Counted from the stretch's first letter, positions 32,963-44,968 are shown. The stretch: DNA of 64,000 bases from Thalassotalea agarivorans (GCF_030295955.1 NZ_AP027363.1:1-64000); one strand, 5' to 3'. Notes: generated by a model from the letters alone, not told the origin. Numbers and translations are program-made.

Positions 32963-32975
32963 TGCTCTTTAACAA
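32963..32975 (+). promoter_or_regulatory. spacer boxA antitermination element
   Basis: TGCTCTTTAACAA is identical to the E. coli boxA core. It sits in the spacer about 300 nt before 23S and supports antitermination through the large rRNA. Confidence 0.8.
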
Positions 32976-33270
32976 TTTGGAAAGCTGATATTAATACCCG
33001 GTGTTTATAGTGTCGCGCTATAAATACCAACAGATACATAATCTTCCTTGTTATGTATCACGATAAGTTTAACGACTTATCAGAAAACGTTTTAATTTAT
33101 TAAGACGTTCTCAAAATTCTTACTCAAGAAGCTCATTATGAGCGCAATCAGTCCACATACACATCCGTGTTGTTTTAGGTTTTTAGCCGTAAAGCGTTAA
33201 TGATTTTTTCGTTATCGCCTTATCGCTGACAGCTTACAGCAAATAATCGGTAGATTATTTAGGGTTGTAT

Positions 33271-36155
<2,885 letters not shown>

Positions 36156-36246
36156 ACAACACCTAAATGATTTAGGCCTTGTATGAAGATTGATTGAATC
36201 GATAAGAATTGAGTATTAGTAGACGCTTTCCAAGTTAACAAGTTTT

Positions 36247-36363
36247 TGCTTAGCGACAATAGCACTGTAGAACCACCTGATCCCATGCCGAACTCAGAAG
36301 TGAAATGCAGCAGCGCCGATGGTAGTGTGGGAGGTCCCATGTGAGAGTAGGACATCGCTAAGC
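36247..36363 (+). rRNA. rrf: 5S ribosomal RNA
   Basis: About 117 nt, with TGCTTAGCGAC pairing with the 3' end ATCGCTAAGC. The core CCATGCCGAACTCAGAAGTG is conserved. Confidence 0.95.
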
Positions 36364-36373
36364 TTCTTATTTA

Positions 36374-36395
36374 AAACCCAGCCAAGGCTGGGTTT
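36374..36395 (+). terminator. hairpin after 5S rRNA
   Basis: AAACCCAGCC pairs perfectly with GGCTGGGTTT around AA. The T run after it is short, so readthrough into tRNA-Tyr is possible. Confidence 0.65.
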
Positions 36396-36405
36396 ATCCC
36401 ATTTT

Positions 36406-36490
36406 GGAGGGGTTCCCGAGTGGCCAAAGGGATCAGACTGTAAATCTGACGGCTCCGCCTTCGGTGGTTCGAATCCACCTCCCTCCACCA
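36406..36490 (+). tRNA. tRNA-Tyr (GTA)
   Basis: An 85-nt class II tRNA with a long variable arm (CGGCTCCGCCTTCGGTGG). Anticodon GTA lies in ACTGTAAAT; CCA is encoded. It sits 43 bp after 5S and may be the distal gene of the rrn operon. Confidence 0.96.
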
Positions 36491-36497
36491 TATAAAT

Positions 36498-36525
36498 AAA
36501 GCTCGACTACGGTCGGGCTTTTTTT
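36498..36525 (+). terminator. intrinsic terminator after tRNA-Tyr
   Basis: AAAGCTCGAC pairs with GTCGGGCTTT (one T-G pair) and is followed by a T run. It likely ends the whole rrn transcript. Confidence 0.8.
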
Positions 36526-36819
36526 ATGCCTGGAGCAAGGTACAAGTACGCTTACGCTATAGGGACGAGGGACGCGCAGCACAGCTGCTGGGAACAAGGA
36601 ACGTGGTGTCTTTTTACACGTAGCTCATAGCCCGGAGCTCGTAGCCATAAACTTAATAGCCTAAAACCTATAGCTAGCTATCTCATCGTAATCCCGCAAT
36701 GTCGTTATACGGGATCTCTTTCGTCTTAAACGTTGTACCTATGATTTTTATAGGCAAACATGCCAACGATGTTTTAAAGTAACCTCAACGATAAAAACAA
36801 TTTTAATGGTTGGATAACT
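36526..36819. repeat. low-complexity, degenerate short-repeat region after the rrn operon
   Basis: No gene is supported. The stretch 36530-36700 consists of drifting short units: AAGGTACAAG, GGGACGAGGGACG, GGGAACAAGGAACG, then GTAGCTCATAGCC/GCTCGTAGCC and TAGCTAGCTAT. At 36692-36716 ATCCCG and CGGGAT flank 13 nt as an inverted repeat. It looks like decayed intergenic repeats rather than a defined element. Confidence 0.5.
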
Positions 36820-37440
36820 ATGAATTTTACATTTAAAAAGGGCGCGTTAAGCTCATTATTATTTATTGTAATTTATCTAATTTATTCCACGCCTGGTTTA
36901 ACAGCGTCTAAACCACGTTTTCCAAGGACTCCACCAAATTTCAGTAAAATATGGGCAGGCTCGCCAGATGGACTTTGTGAACGTTTGCTGCAAAGTGTGA
37001 ACTCTGGTGGGTTTAAAGGAATAGTTAACTCTATAAACAAACACTACGGTGACGAACGTGAGTTTTTCTATCAATATGCGTTCGGTTACCCTTGTTTAAG
37101 TAGGGCAAGCTTGGCTGACCATATGTTTCAAGATGAAGAAAAGGTATATGATTCTTTAACTGTCTCGTTAACGAAATTTGGCAAAATAAATCCTAATGCC
37201 TTTATACGCTTGAACAGAGAGGGCAAGTTGTTTGAAGGGCCTTTGCATGTTGTGTATACCCATCTTGAGAAGCACTACAAGGATTCTGACAGTTATGGCT
37301 ATGAATATCGCAAGATAAAAAGAATGTTACGACCGTCTAAATTTGATCGTTATTTTCTCGAAACACCCTTAAGTTGCGAAGAGCTTCAAAAAGAAGAGCC
37401 ATTGTTTGTTTGCACACTACCTATGCCTGATGAAAAATAG
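36820..37440 (+). CDS. hypothetical exported protein
   Basis: Unrecognised 206-residue protein. A signal peptide with a basic start (MNFTFKKGALSSLLFIVIYLIYSTPGLTA) leads to a basic, helical mature region. Cysteines at GLCERLL, GYPCLSR, LSCEELQ and FVCTLPM could form two disulfides in the periplasm. It stands alone between the rrn operon and a helicase gene. No domain can be named. Confidence 0.6.
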   Translation: MNFTFKKGALSSLLFIVIYLIYSTPGLTASKPRFPRTPPNFSKIWAGSPDGLCERLLQSVNSGGFKGIVNSINKHYGDEREFFYQYAFGYPCLSRASLADHMFQDEEKVYDSLTVSLTKFGKINPNAFIRLNREGKLFEGPLHVVYTHLEKHYKDSDSYGYEYRKIKRMLRPSKFDRYFLETPLSCEELQKEEPLFVCTLPMPDEK

Positions 37441-37554
37441 ATTTGCAAAAGCTGTTTGTTTATTTGCAAAACCATAACAGTTAACCACAACTTTAACTGC
37501 GCAGTAGCACCTACTGCGCTATAATACGGCCACTAACACCTCATTGAGAAAACC

Positions 37555-38898
37555 ATGTCATTTGATTCTCTTGGCCTATCATCGACCACACTGAAAGCTG
37601 TGTCTAAAACAGGCTACACCGAACCTTCTCCTATCCAACAAAAAGCCATCCCAGCCGTATTAAAGGGCAAAGATGTAATGGCTGCTGCGCAAACCGGTAC
37701 GGGTAAAACGGCCGCGTTTACACTGCCAATCATCGATCGCTTAATCGCCAAAGGTAAACGCACAGCTAACCAAGCAAGAGCATTGGTATTAGCACCGACC
37801 AGAGAGTTAGCGGCACAAATAGGAGAAAGCGTAGAAAAGTATAGTGAAGGGACGGATCTGCGCTCTACGGTTGTTTTTGGTGGTGTAAAAATCAATCCTC
37901 AAATGCAACGCCTACTTGGTGGTGTCGATATTCTCGTTGCTACGCCAGGTCGTTTATTAGATTTGTTTAATCAAAATGCAGTTAAGTTTGATAGCTTAGA
38001 AGTGTTTGTTTTAGATGAAGCTGATCGCATGCTAGACATGGGCTTCATTCGTGACATACGTAAAATCATTAAGCTATTACCTCAGCAGAAGCAAAGCTTG
38101 ATGTTCTCAGCAACGTTTTCGCCTGAAATAAAAGACTTAGCTAAGACGATTGTCCACCATCCTACTGAAATAGCGGTAAACCCAGAAAACACAGCGGCAA
38201 AAACGGTAGAACAATGGGTCTATCCGGTTGATAAAAAGAAGAAAGCCGACTTGGTGGTTCATCTTATTGCAGAACATAGATGGCAGCAGTTGCTTATTTT
38301 TACCAAAACTAAGCACGGGGCAAATCGTCTTACCCGCTACCTAGAATCGTTCAACATTAAAGCTTCAGCGATTCACGGCAATAAAAGCCAGGGTGCTAGA
38401 ACGCGTGCATTAGCTGAATTTAAGTCAGGAGAGATACAAGTATTAGTGGCAACTGATATTGCCGCTAGAGGCCTAGATATCTCTCAACTACCGCAAGTCA
38501 TTAATTATGAGTTACCTAACGTTGCAGAAGATTATGTGCACCGTATTGGTAGAACAGGTCGTGCTGGTGAAGCTGGAGCTGCCATATCACTCGTTTGTGC
38601 CGACGAACTTAAACTGCTGCAAGATATAGAACAAGTCACGCAACAACATATCCCGAGAGAAACGATTAAAGGCTATGAGCCGGTTAACGAATTGGGTGAG
38701 TCTAAGCCTATTCGCCCGCTTAAAAAGAAAAAGCCAAAGAAACCTAAAAAGCCAAAGGTAAAACAAGAACAGTCGCAACCAACGAAAACAAATAAACCTA
38801 AATCAGGTACGCAAGATAAAACCAAGCCTAAGAGAAAACCAAAACCTTGGGCAAAGATACGCGCTGAAAAAGCGAAGAAGAACAAAAATAATCAGTAA
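37555..38898 (+). CDS. DEAD-box RNA helicase, RhlE-like
   Basis: All DEAD-box motifs are present: Q motif ([14 protein letters not shown]), [54 protein letters not shown] and [11 protein letters not shown] lysine-rich tail (about residues 385-447, [12 protein letters not shown]...) should bind RNA. The FDSLGLSS start is RhlE-like, with roles in rRNA maturation or mRNA decay. Length is 447. It ends 3 bp from the convergent yaiI-like gene. Confidence 0.9.
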   Translation: MSFDSLGLSSTTLKAVSKTGYTEPSPIQQKAIPAVLKGKDVMAAAQTGTGKTAAFTLPIIDRLIAKGKRTANQARALVLAPTRELAAQIGESVEKYSEGTDLRSTVVFGGVKINPQMQRLLGGVDILVATPGRLLDLFNQNAVKFDSLEVFVLDEADRMLDMGFIRDIRKIIKLLPQQKQSLMFSATFSPEIKDLAKTIVHHPTEIAVNPENTAAKTVEQWVYPVDKKKKADLVVHLIAEHRWQQLLIFTKTKHGANRLTRYLESFNIKASAIHGNKSQGARTRALAEFKSGEIQVLVATDIAARGLDISQLPQVINYELPNVAEDYVHRIGRTGRAGEAGAAISLVCADELKLLQDIEQVTQQHIPRETIKGYEPVNELGESKPIRPLKKKKPKKPKKPKVKQEQSQPTKTNKPKSGTQDKTKPKRKPKPWAKIRAEKAKKNKNNQ

Positions 38899-38901
38899 CG
38901 T

Positions 38902-39345
38902 CTAACGCCTAGCAAGCCACTTATCCAATTCATTAGCAAAGCGCTGTTTGTCTTGTTGGTTAAGTGGCGCAGCACCTTTAGTTTCGATACCGCTCGATCG
39001 CAGCGTATCAAAAAAGTCCCGCATATTAAGCCGTTGCTTGATGTTCTCTTTGGTATATAGCTCGCCACGAGGATTGAGAGCTAAGCAGCCTTTATCAATG
39101 ACTTCAGAGGCCAGTGGTATATCTGAGGTAATCACCAAATCGCCTTTATTGGCCCTTACAACAATTAAGTTGTCTGCCACATCAAAACCGCTTTCTACTC
39201 GCACAAACTTGATATGTTGCGACGGTGGAATGCGCATAGCATGGTTTGCTACTAAGGTTGTTTCTTCCTTGGCTCGGTCGGCCGCTCTAAAAATGATGTC
39301 TTTGATCGGTACAGGACATGCGTCTGCGTCAACCCAAATCGCCAT
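38902..39345 (-). CDS. YaiI/YqxD family protein (DUF188)
   Basis: UPF0178/DUF188 protein with a PIN/NYN-like nuclease fold, [34 protein letters not shown] and [14 protein letters not shown]; acidic residues are conserved but no activity is established. ATG 39345 gives 147 residues and matches the E. coli YaiI N-terminus; the longer frame to 39360 is unlikely. Confidence 0.88.
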   Translation of the reverse strand: MAIWVDADACPVPIKDIIFRAADRAKEETTLVANHAMRIPPSQHIKFVRVESGFDVADNLIVVRANKGDLVITSDIPLASEVIDKGCLALNPRGELYTKENIKQRLNMRDFFDTLRSSGIETKGAAPLNQQDKQRFANELDKWLARR

Positions 39346-39402
39346 GGTAAAAATTTGCATCTCGTCAACTAGTTGTTATGGTAAAAGTAAAGGAGAAACG
39401 AT

Positions 39403-39594
39403 ATGAATAAAAGAGTTATTGGTATTATTTTAATTATTGTCGGTGTTGCCCTAGCTTATTGGGGTTATGATCTCTACGAATCGGCAGGGTCACAAATGAC
39501 ACGCGCCTTTGACGGAGACGCACCATTAGAAGCTTGGGCCGCGATGATAGGTGGCATTTTACTGGTGCTTTTTGGTATTGGTAAAGTGAAGTAG
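39403..39594 (+). CDS. small membrane protein, DUF3185 family
   Basis: 63 residues with two hydrophobic helices (VIGIILIIVGVALAYWGYDLYES and AAMIGGILLVLFGIGKV). The layout fits DUF3185, a family of unknown function. AAAGGAGAAACG precedes the ATG at a good distance. Confidence 0.7.
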   Translation: MNKRVIGIILIIVGVALAYWGYDLYESAGSQMTRAFDGDAPLEAWAAMIGGILLVLFGIGKVK

Positions 39595-39602
39595 GCTTAG
39601 TA

Positions 39603-40103
39603 GTGTCCTTTAATCTAAGCACCATTGTAGTTAAGCAGTACAGCAATGGGCTATTTGCTCATATTGTTGTTGGTTTTAGCTTTATCGCATTTGGTGTTTT
39701 TTCTGTAGTGCATGGCTTTGTTACCGATGACACAATATCTGCCAATATAAAAAGTGAAATCATGGGGCTAGCGATCGCTTTCTTTTTTTATTGCGGCTTT
39801 CTTCGGCGGTTCTTAGATGTCAAAAAACATTTTCTGAGTATTTTAGAGCCAACGCACAAAGTAATGAGAGCGCTCTTTATCATTGGTGGTATTGGTATGC
39901 TTGTTAGTCTATTGCTCCATTCGATATTCGGCGCTTTAACGATAGGCTTTATAATTAAATCGTTGTTTTGGAGCGGAGAAAATATAGATATTTGGATTAC
40001 ATCCACGCTGTTAGGCTCTATGATGTTCTTTCCTTCATTTTTATTGATAGAAATTTCTCGCAAAACATCAGTAAACAAAAGAAAGCAGTTACAGGCGAGT
40101 TAG
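39603..40103 (+). CDS. hypothetical membrane protein
   Basis: 166 residues with about four hydrophobic segments (about 18-40, 50-66, 88-120, 132-150). No family recognised. The start is GTG 39603, 8 bp after the DUF3185 gene and without a clear Shine-Dalgarno sequence; coupling to the upstream gene is likely. It precedes the thioesterase by 16 bp. Confidence 0.6.
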   Translation: MSFNLSTIVVKQYSNGLFAHIVVGFSFIAFGVFSVVHGFVTDDTISANIKSEIMGLAIAFFFYCGFLRRFLDVKKHFLSILEPTHKVMRALFIIGGIGMLVSLLLHSIFGALTIGFIIKSLFWSGENIDIWITSTLLGSMMFFPSFLLIEISRKTSVNKRKQLQAS

Positions 40104-40119
40104 CATAGTAGGAATATAA

Positions 40120-40596
40120 ATGACTAAACCACAACGAGAGATAACCTTACGATTTTTAGCCGAACCACAAGATGTAAACTTTGGCGGTAAAGTCCATGGT
40201 GGCGCAGTAATGAAGTGGATCGACTTGGCTGCTTATGCGTGTGCGGCAGGTTGGAGCGGCAAGTACTGCGTAACTGCTTATGCTGGTGGCATTAAGTTTG
40301 TCGCACCAATTCACGTGGGCAGCTTAGTAGAAGTCACATCAAAGGTTATTTTGACGGGTAGCTCTTCTATGCACATTGCGATTGAAGTGGTTGCTTGTGA
40401 TCCTAAATCGCTTAATCGCAGAAAGACAACGCATTGTATTGTGATCATGGTTGCGGTTGATGAAACAGGCCAGAAAGTGCGAGTACCTGAGTGGATTCCT
40501 GAATCAGACGAAGATAAAGCACAACATGAATCTGCGAAAAAATTAATGGATATGCGAAAAATTATTAGTGAAGAAATGGAAGTATTTGGTCATTAG
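40120..40596 (+). CDS. acyl-CoA thioesterase, YciA-like hotdog protein
   Basis: Hotdog-fold thioesterase hydrolysing acyl-CoA to fatty acid and CoA. Diagnostic segments are NFGGKVHGGAVMKWIDLAAYACA and YAGGIKFVAPIHVGSLVEV. Length is 158, with an acidic helical tail. Chain-length preference cannot be read from the sequence. A terminator follows. Confidence 0.88.
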   Translation: MTKPQREITLRFLAEPQDVNFGGKVHGGAVMKWIDLAAYACAAGWSGKYCVTAYAGGIKFVAPIHVGSLVEVTSKVILTGSSSMHIAIEVVACDPKSLNRRKTTHCIVIMVAVDETGQKVRVPEWIPESDEDKAQHESAKKLMDMRKIISEEMEVFGH

Positions 40597-40626
40597 TGAC
40601 TATTGCTTCATTTATTTTTATCAAAA

Positions 40627-40652
40627 GAACGGCTCGTTAGGGCCGTTTTTTG
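40627..40652 (+). terminator. intrinsic terminator after thioesterase gene
   Basis: AACGGC pairs with GCCGTT around an 8-nt loop, followed by six T residues. Confidence 0.75.
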
Positions 40653-40724
40653 TGTGTTTTCGAAGAAATTTAGCGCAATTGTGTTATTAGTTCGTAAAAA
40701 AACCATTTTTTTTAAGTTTAACAG

Positions 40725-40754
40725 TTGAAACAACATACTTCGTCACCATACTAT
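40725..40754 (+). promoter_or_regulatory. candidate sigma-70 promoter for the sapC-like gene
   Basis: TTGAAA, an 18-bp spacer and TACTAT, 72 bp upstream of the start codon and downstream of the preceding terminator. The -10 matches consensus at only four of six positions. Confidence 0.35.
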
Positions 40755-40825
40755 CTTTAACCTCACATTTATCGCCGCCACATTGGTTAGCGAATAAAGA
40801 TTATAAAGAAGAGAAGTATTTTATT

Positions 40826-41584
40826 ATGACTAACATTGTTCCACTTAAAAAAGAGCAACTCGCTAATATCAAAGTTGCCAGCAAACGCACTTTAGCTCAT
40901 GCAGAAAACCAACACCTTTTACCTATCCAAGCACGTGAATTCAATCAAGCGTGTACAAGCTACCCAATTATCATTGTAAAAGACCCAGAGTCTGATCGTT
41001 TCCGTACGGTTGTTATGCTTGGTTTAGAAGGCGGTGAAAACCTTTATTATGAAGAAGAAAAGTGGAACGCTATTTATGTACCGCAAAGTATTTCAATGGT
41101 GCCATTTGCTCTAGGTTTAGACCCTGAAAAAGAAAAAACACTTACAGCTTGTATCGACTTAGACAGCCCTTGGGTTGGCGAAGACAAAGATATGGAGCTT
41201 TTCGATGCAGAAGGTAACGAAACAGAGTTAACAAAAGGTGTTCGTGAATCTCTTGGTCGTTTATATGAAGATGAAGTAACGACAGAAAAATTCATCGCAG
41301 AATTAGAAGAGAACGGTCTATTAATGGAGCTTGAGCTTCAAATCAATTTAGCCAACGGTGAAAACAAGAAACTTGTTGGTTTACATGGTATTGATGAGCA
41401 AAAGCTACAAGAACTACCTGATGAGAAGATCGTTGATTTCCATAAGCGTGGTTTATTTATTCCTATTCACGCAATGTTAGCTTCTTCTGGCCAAATTAAC
41501 CGCTTAGCACAATTACGTAACCTAAGTGCTTCAGAAGTTAAGGTATCTGGTCTTCGTTTCGCTCGCCCAGAAGCTAGTGAATAA
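40826..41584 (+). CDS. SapC family protein
   Basis: Matches the SapC family (PF07277), proteins often found with marine polymer-utilisation genes and sometimes misnamed as peptide permeases. There are no membrane segments; visible features are the start VPLKKEQLANIKV, PIIIVKDPESDRFRTVVMLGLE, and YVPQSISMVPFALG. Length is 252. It is monocistronic, with its own promoter region and terminator. Function is unknown. Confidence 0.82.
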   Translation: MTNIVPLKKEQLANIKVASKRTLAHAENQHLLPIQAREFNQACTSYPIIIVKDPESDRFRTVVMLGLEGGENLYYEEEKWNAIYVPQSISMVPFALGLDPEKEKTLTACIDLDSPWVGEDKDMELFDAEGNETELTKGVRESLGRLYEDEVTTEKFIAELEENGLLMELELQINLANGENKKLVGLHGIDEQKLQELPDEKIVDFHKRGLFIPIHAMLASSGQINRLAQLRNLSASEVKVSGLRFARPEASE

Positions 41585-41603
41585 TAAGAAGTTTTTCGTA
41601 CTT

Positions 41604-41632
41604 TAAAAGGGGCCTTTTGGCTCCTTTTTTGT
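41604..41632 (+). terminator. intrinsic terminator after sapC-like gene
   Basis: AAAGGGGCC pairs with GGCTCCTTT (one G-T pair) around TTTT, followed by T residues. Confidence 0.8.
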
Positions 41633-41712
41633 TTCTAAAAAGCTTTAACCACTTAATCAACTTGTGCTAACGTAGTGTTAATTTATGGTCCATAAGTTGT
41701 AACGGGTTTCAT

Positions 41713-43479
41713 ATGGCTAAGCAGAAACTTCCAGTAGAATTAGAAGAACAAATACAGGTACTGGCAGGCGATTTTTTTATTCAGATCGAAGAAAAACTTG
41801 CCGAATTTGTTGCGCAACAAAATAAACCAGAAGTGGTTGCGGACGAACTGATACTGGCCCACCCTTTATACATCTCTCTTGAGCAAACATTAGCACAAAC
41901 ACAACAAGGCAATGACGCCTTATCTTCAGCGGCAGACAGCAAAGAAAAACAATTATTAGAAGAAATCGATGCGTTGTCGGCACAGCTCAAAGAAAAAACG
42001 CAAATTATTGAAAATGCTGAAACGTTAGAAGACGCTAAATTGTCTGATAGCGAACAAACATTGAAAGAGCATATTGAGGCGCTCGCTGAGAGTGAAAAAA
42101 TAAAAGATGCTGCCTTACGTTCTGAACAAAAATTGACAGAGTCATTAGCGTCAGTAACCAAGGAACTTGATGCACTGAAATTGACTGAAGCGCAGTCTTC
42201 TGATGTTGCAAACCAGTTGGATAAAGAACTCAAAGGTAAAACAGCAACCATTGAAGTACAAAACCAACAGATTTCTGAATTAAGAATGAAATTGGACGAC
42301 GCGGAAGCCGACCTAGGTACACTGCGTAGTCAAAAAGCCCAATCTGTCGAATCGATGTCTGACGAACTGACTAGTGCCCAACAGCAAGCGCAATCGTTGC
42401 AAAATAGAGTGATGGACTTAACCATTGACCTTGAACAAGCTCAGGAAGATGCCAAGCAGGCACGTGAACAGCTTAATATGGCAGGTGATAAAATCGAGCA
42501 ATTGATTGCGTCACAAGAACAAACTACAGAAGCTAACAATGAAAGTGGCGAAGAACTGTCGTCTGTTCAACAAGCGTTAGAACAAGCAAACGAAAACAAT
42601 AAAGCATTGGAGGAACAGCTTTCACTTGCTAAGGAACAGATCCAGCAACAAGATGAATTACTGTCCCAACAAAGTAGCGAGCAGCAAACAGTATTTGATA
42701 GTGCGCAAAAAGAGTCGCAAAAACTTAAATCATCATTGGAAGAGGCGCAAAAAGCTGAGCAAGATATCTTGCTGAAGAATGATGCATTAACACAAGAACT
42801 AGCTGATTTAACTGCTTCATTAGAGGCGGTTGAGTTACAAAGAAATCAATTGCAAGAGACGTTAGACGATACTTTGCAACAAGCAGAAGATAACCAAAAA
42901 CAAGCGGATAAAGAACGCGAAACTTTGGTTAAAGATAACGATAGTATTCAGCAAAGCCTTACGCAGTTGCAACAGGCGTTAGAAGCAAGTTCTGCGCAAA
43001 TCCATGAACTTGAACAGGCACAACTGAAAAGTGAAGAGGGCGCTGCGCAGCAAGCAGAGCAATTGACTCAGTTACAAGAAAATTTGTCGCAAGAACAACA
43101 AGAAAAAGCGGCACAAGCCGAGGCTATTGCGAACCTAGAAAGTGAACTTTCTCGTTGGCAAAAAAGTCATCATGATGAAGTGGAGCTTAACAAGCAAACT
43201 CAACAAAAACTTGATGATTCACAAACACGCATTCAATCGCTTATCGATGAAGTGGCAGAGGTTAAGAAAAAATCTGACGCGAAAGAACAGTGGTTGGAGT
43301 CAAATCGTGCTAAGCAAGAAGTGGAATACAACAAAGCACGTGAGACCATAAAGTTCCTGCGCGATGAAAACTTAGAGCTAAGTAAAAAAATGGATGAACA
43401 AGTGGCTGAGCTTGAGGAAAAGATCACAGAATATCGCTTGCGCTTTGAATATGCACAAAAACAGTTAGCTAAACAGTAA
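41713..43479 (+). CDS. long coiled-coil protein of unknown function
   Basis: 588 residues, almost entirely a Glu/Gln/Lys/Ala-rich heptad coiled coil from about residue 70 to the end. There is no signal peptide, membrane segment or ATPase motif. The first 60 residues (LPVELEEQIQVLAGDFFIQIEEKLAEFVAQQNKPEVVADELILAHPLYISLEQTL) may form a small separate domain. It resembles SMC/KfrA-type coiled coils only in composition, so homology should not be assumed. Probably a cytoplasmic scaffold or filament. Confidence 0.75.
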   Translation: MAKQKLPVELEEQIQVLAGDFFIQIEEKLAEFVAQQNKPEVVADELILAHPLYISLEQTLAQTQQGNDALSSAADSKEKQLLEEIDALSAQLKEKTQIIENAETLEDAKLSDSEQTLKEHIEALAESEKIKDAALRSEQKLTESLASVTKELDALKLTEAQSSDVANQLDKELKGKTATIEVQNQQISELRMKLDDAEADLGTLRSQKAQSVESMSDELTSAQQQAQSLQNRVMDLTIDLEQAQEDAKQAREQLNMAGDKIEQLIASQEQTTEANNESGEELSSVQQALEQANENNKALEEQLSLAKEQIQQQDELLSQQSSEQQTVFDSAQKESQKLKSSLEEAQKAEQDILLKNDALTQELADLTASLEAVELQRNQLQETLDDTLQQAEDNQKQADKERETLVKDNDSIQQSLTQLQQALEASSAQIHELEQAQLKSEEGAAQQAEQLTQLQENLSQEQQEKAAQAEAIANLESELSRWQKSHHDEVELNKQTQQKLDDSQTRIQSLIDEVAEVKKKSDAKEQWLESNRAKQEVEYNKARETIKFLRDENLELSKKMDEQVAELEEKITEYRLRFEYAQKQLAKQ

Positions 43480-43558
43480 GCCAACTTATTCGTAATATAT
43501 ACAGGCTGTAAGCTTGTTGCGTTATAATGCGGCTAACATCACATAAAACGTTAGTCGT

Positions 43559-44146
43559 ATGTTTCATTTACCCTACAAAAAACTATCTCATTGGCAACAA
43601 ATGGTGTTTGCTTCGGCACTGCTGGAAAGAATGCTACCTCACTACGCGATGTTTGCACGCGCCAGTGACTTTGGTGACGCTCACTTACTGCGTAATCAAT
43701 TGAACCTGGTTTGGCAAAAGCTAGACAGCAAGCAATCGCCAAAGATTAACGTTGAAGCCCAACTATTAAAATTAGAAGAGCATATACCGTCTCCAGAAGA
43801 CTACGACATGTATGCCGCTTATCCGGCGTTAGATGCTGCTATGGCATTACTTGCTTTATTACAAGCGGTTAATGATAAGGACGCAAACGTCGCAGAAACA
43901 ATCAGTCGATTATCTCAGGCATCAGTAACTGGTTATGTCGAGCTTGATTTAAGTCAGCAAGCGCAAGCAGGTGACACTATCCTGCAGTCGCAAATTAAAG
44001 CTCACCCGTTATCTGAATGGGAAAAAGCTATTCAAAATGAACTCTTTGATTTGGTCAAAGACACCGACACGCAGCAGGTGATCGAACAAGCCAAGAGCTT
44101 GGTGCTTGAAGAAGGCTTGTCTAGCTTAGGGTTTGAGATCGACTAA
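43559..44146 (+). CDS. yjaG: YjaG family protein (DUF416)
   Basis: All-helical 195-residue protein of the DUF416/YjaG family. Recognised from the LSHWQQMVFASALLERMLPHYAMFA start, PSPEDYDMYAAYPALDAAMALLALLQA, and the tail LVLEEGLSSLGFEID. Function is not known. The stop is 1 bp before the acetyltransferase ATG, so the pair is probably co-translated. Confidence 0.85.
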   Translation: MFHLPYKKLSHWQQMVFASALLERMLPHYAMFARASDFGDAHLLRNQLNLVWQKLDSKQSPKINVEAQLLKLEEHIPSPEDYDMYAAYPALDAAMALLALLQAVNDKDANVAETISRLSQASVTGYVELDLSQQAQAGDTILQSQIKAHPLSEWEKAIQNELFDLVKDTDTQQVIEQAKSLVLEEGLSSLGFEID

Positions 44147-44147
44147 C

Positions 44148-44630
44148 ATGAATATCAGGCTGGATGATTTTTCGAGCCCACAAGTGGCACAGCTGTTACA
44201 AGAGCACTTGGCAGATATGCGCAGAATATCGCCGCCAGAATCAGTCCATGCATTAGATCTCGAAAAGCTAAAGACAAAAGATATCCATTTTTGGACAGCC
44301 TGGGAGGATGATACCTTGTTAGCATGTGCTGCAATTAAACGGTTGTCACAGGCTCATGGCGAAATTAAATCTATGCGCGTTGCCCAAGTACATCAGGGCA
44401 AAGGCATTGCGTCTAACTTGATGGTGTTTCTATTGAATCAAGCTAAGCAACTTGGCTATTCAAAGCTAAGCCTTGAAACGGGAACGCAATCATTTTTTAA
44501 ACCAGCCCACCAGCTTTACCAAAAGTTCGGGTTTAAGGCGTCTGCGCCATTTGCCGATTACAAGCTTGATCCCAATAGTTGTTTTTTTACCTGTAATTTA
44601 AGTGAGACTGCTTACTCGTTAAGGATGTAA
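44148..44630 (+). CDS. GNAT family N-acetyltransferase
   Basis: GNAT fold with the acetyl-CoA loop at SMRVAQVHQGKGIASNLMVFLL (V-x-x-x-x-Q/R-G-x-G/A) and the C-terminal LETGTQSFFKPAHQLYQKFGF, like ElaA/YjaB-type enzymes. ATG 44148 gives 160 residues; the frame extends to 44133 but would overlap yjaG. The substrate is unknown. Confidence 0.85.
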   Translation: MNIRLDDFSSPQVAQLLQEHLADMRRISPPESVHALDLEKLKTKDIHFWTAWEDDTLLACAAIKRLSQAHGEIKSMRVAQVHQGKGIASNLMVFLLNQAKQLGYSKLSLETGTQSFFKPAHQLYQKFGFKASAPFADYKLDPNSCFFTCNLSETAYSLRM

Positions 44631-44631
44631 G

Positions 44632-44817
44632 ATGCTTTTAATGAAAACAGAATGTCAGCAAAGCCAAGCTACAACGTTGGAAAATGGCGAGGCTTACATT
44701 TGCTCTTATGAGTGTACCTTTTGCACACCTTGTGCTGTTTCTTTTGATTATATTTGCCCAAATTGCCAGGGTGAACTTGTTCCTCGACCAAAACGCGCCG
44801 CTCAACCATCAAGCTAA
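44632..44817 (+). CDS. DUF1272 cysteine-rich protein
   Basis: A 61-residue zinc-ribbon-like protein of the DUF1272 family, with AYICSYECTFCTPCA and YICPNCQGELVPRPKRA. Family members usually start with a CxxC pair; here the segment reads CQQSQ, so the second cysteine is replaced. One of two expected metal sites may be weakened. It starts 1 bp after the acetyltransferase stop. Function is unknown. Confidence 0.78.
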   Translation: MLLMKTECQQSQATTLENGEAYICSYECTFCTPCAVSFDYICPNCQGELVPRPKRAAQPSS

Positions 44818-44936
44818 GGATGACGTTGCACTATTGCTCTTAGTCTGTGCGTTCAATGATTCAATCTAGTGCAAAATCCAATCTATTTAGTTTGTAAACA
44901 AAGTTAAGTTATTGTTTTTTATGATTATTTAATCAA
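44818..44936. other. intergenic DNA upstream of the nitrate transporter promoter
   Basis: No gene is supported. TTGCAC near 44826, GTGC near 44846 and GTGC near 44869 are half-site-like for NtrC, but spacing does not match the consensus, so I do not call an enhancer. Confidence 0.3.
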
Positions 44937-44952
44937 TGGCATCGAATCTGCA
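44937..44952 (+). promoter_or_regulatory. sigma-54-type promoter of the nitrate transporter gene
   Basis: TGGCATCGAATCTGCA keeps the invariant GG (44938-44939) and GC (44950-44951) with exactly 10 bp between them, and matches TGGCA and TGCA of the consensus. Transcription would start near 44963, giving a leader of about 123 nt. Sigma-54/NtrC control is usual for assimilatory nitrate genes. Confidence 0.6.
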
Positions 44953-44968
44953 TTGTTCTCAATATAGC

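Noticed and set aside
40301-40320. CACGTG-containing segments outside recF as further parS sites (for example in the thioesterase gene, at the tatD start, and in 23S)
   Set aside because: The flanking bases do not form the TGTTYCACGTGRAACA palindrome.
40826-41584. Peptide ABC transporter permease (a common label for SapC proteins)
   Set aside because: The protein has no membrane helices; the name comes from confusion with the unrelated Sap transporter.
44820-44875. NtrC enhancer sites upstream of the nitrate transporter
   Set aside because: GCAC and GTGC half sites occur, but with spacing that does not match the known palindrome; a position-specific scan would be needed.
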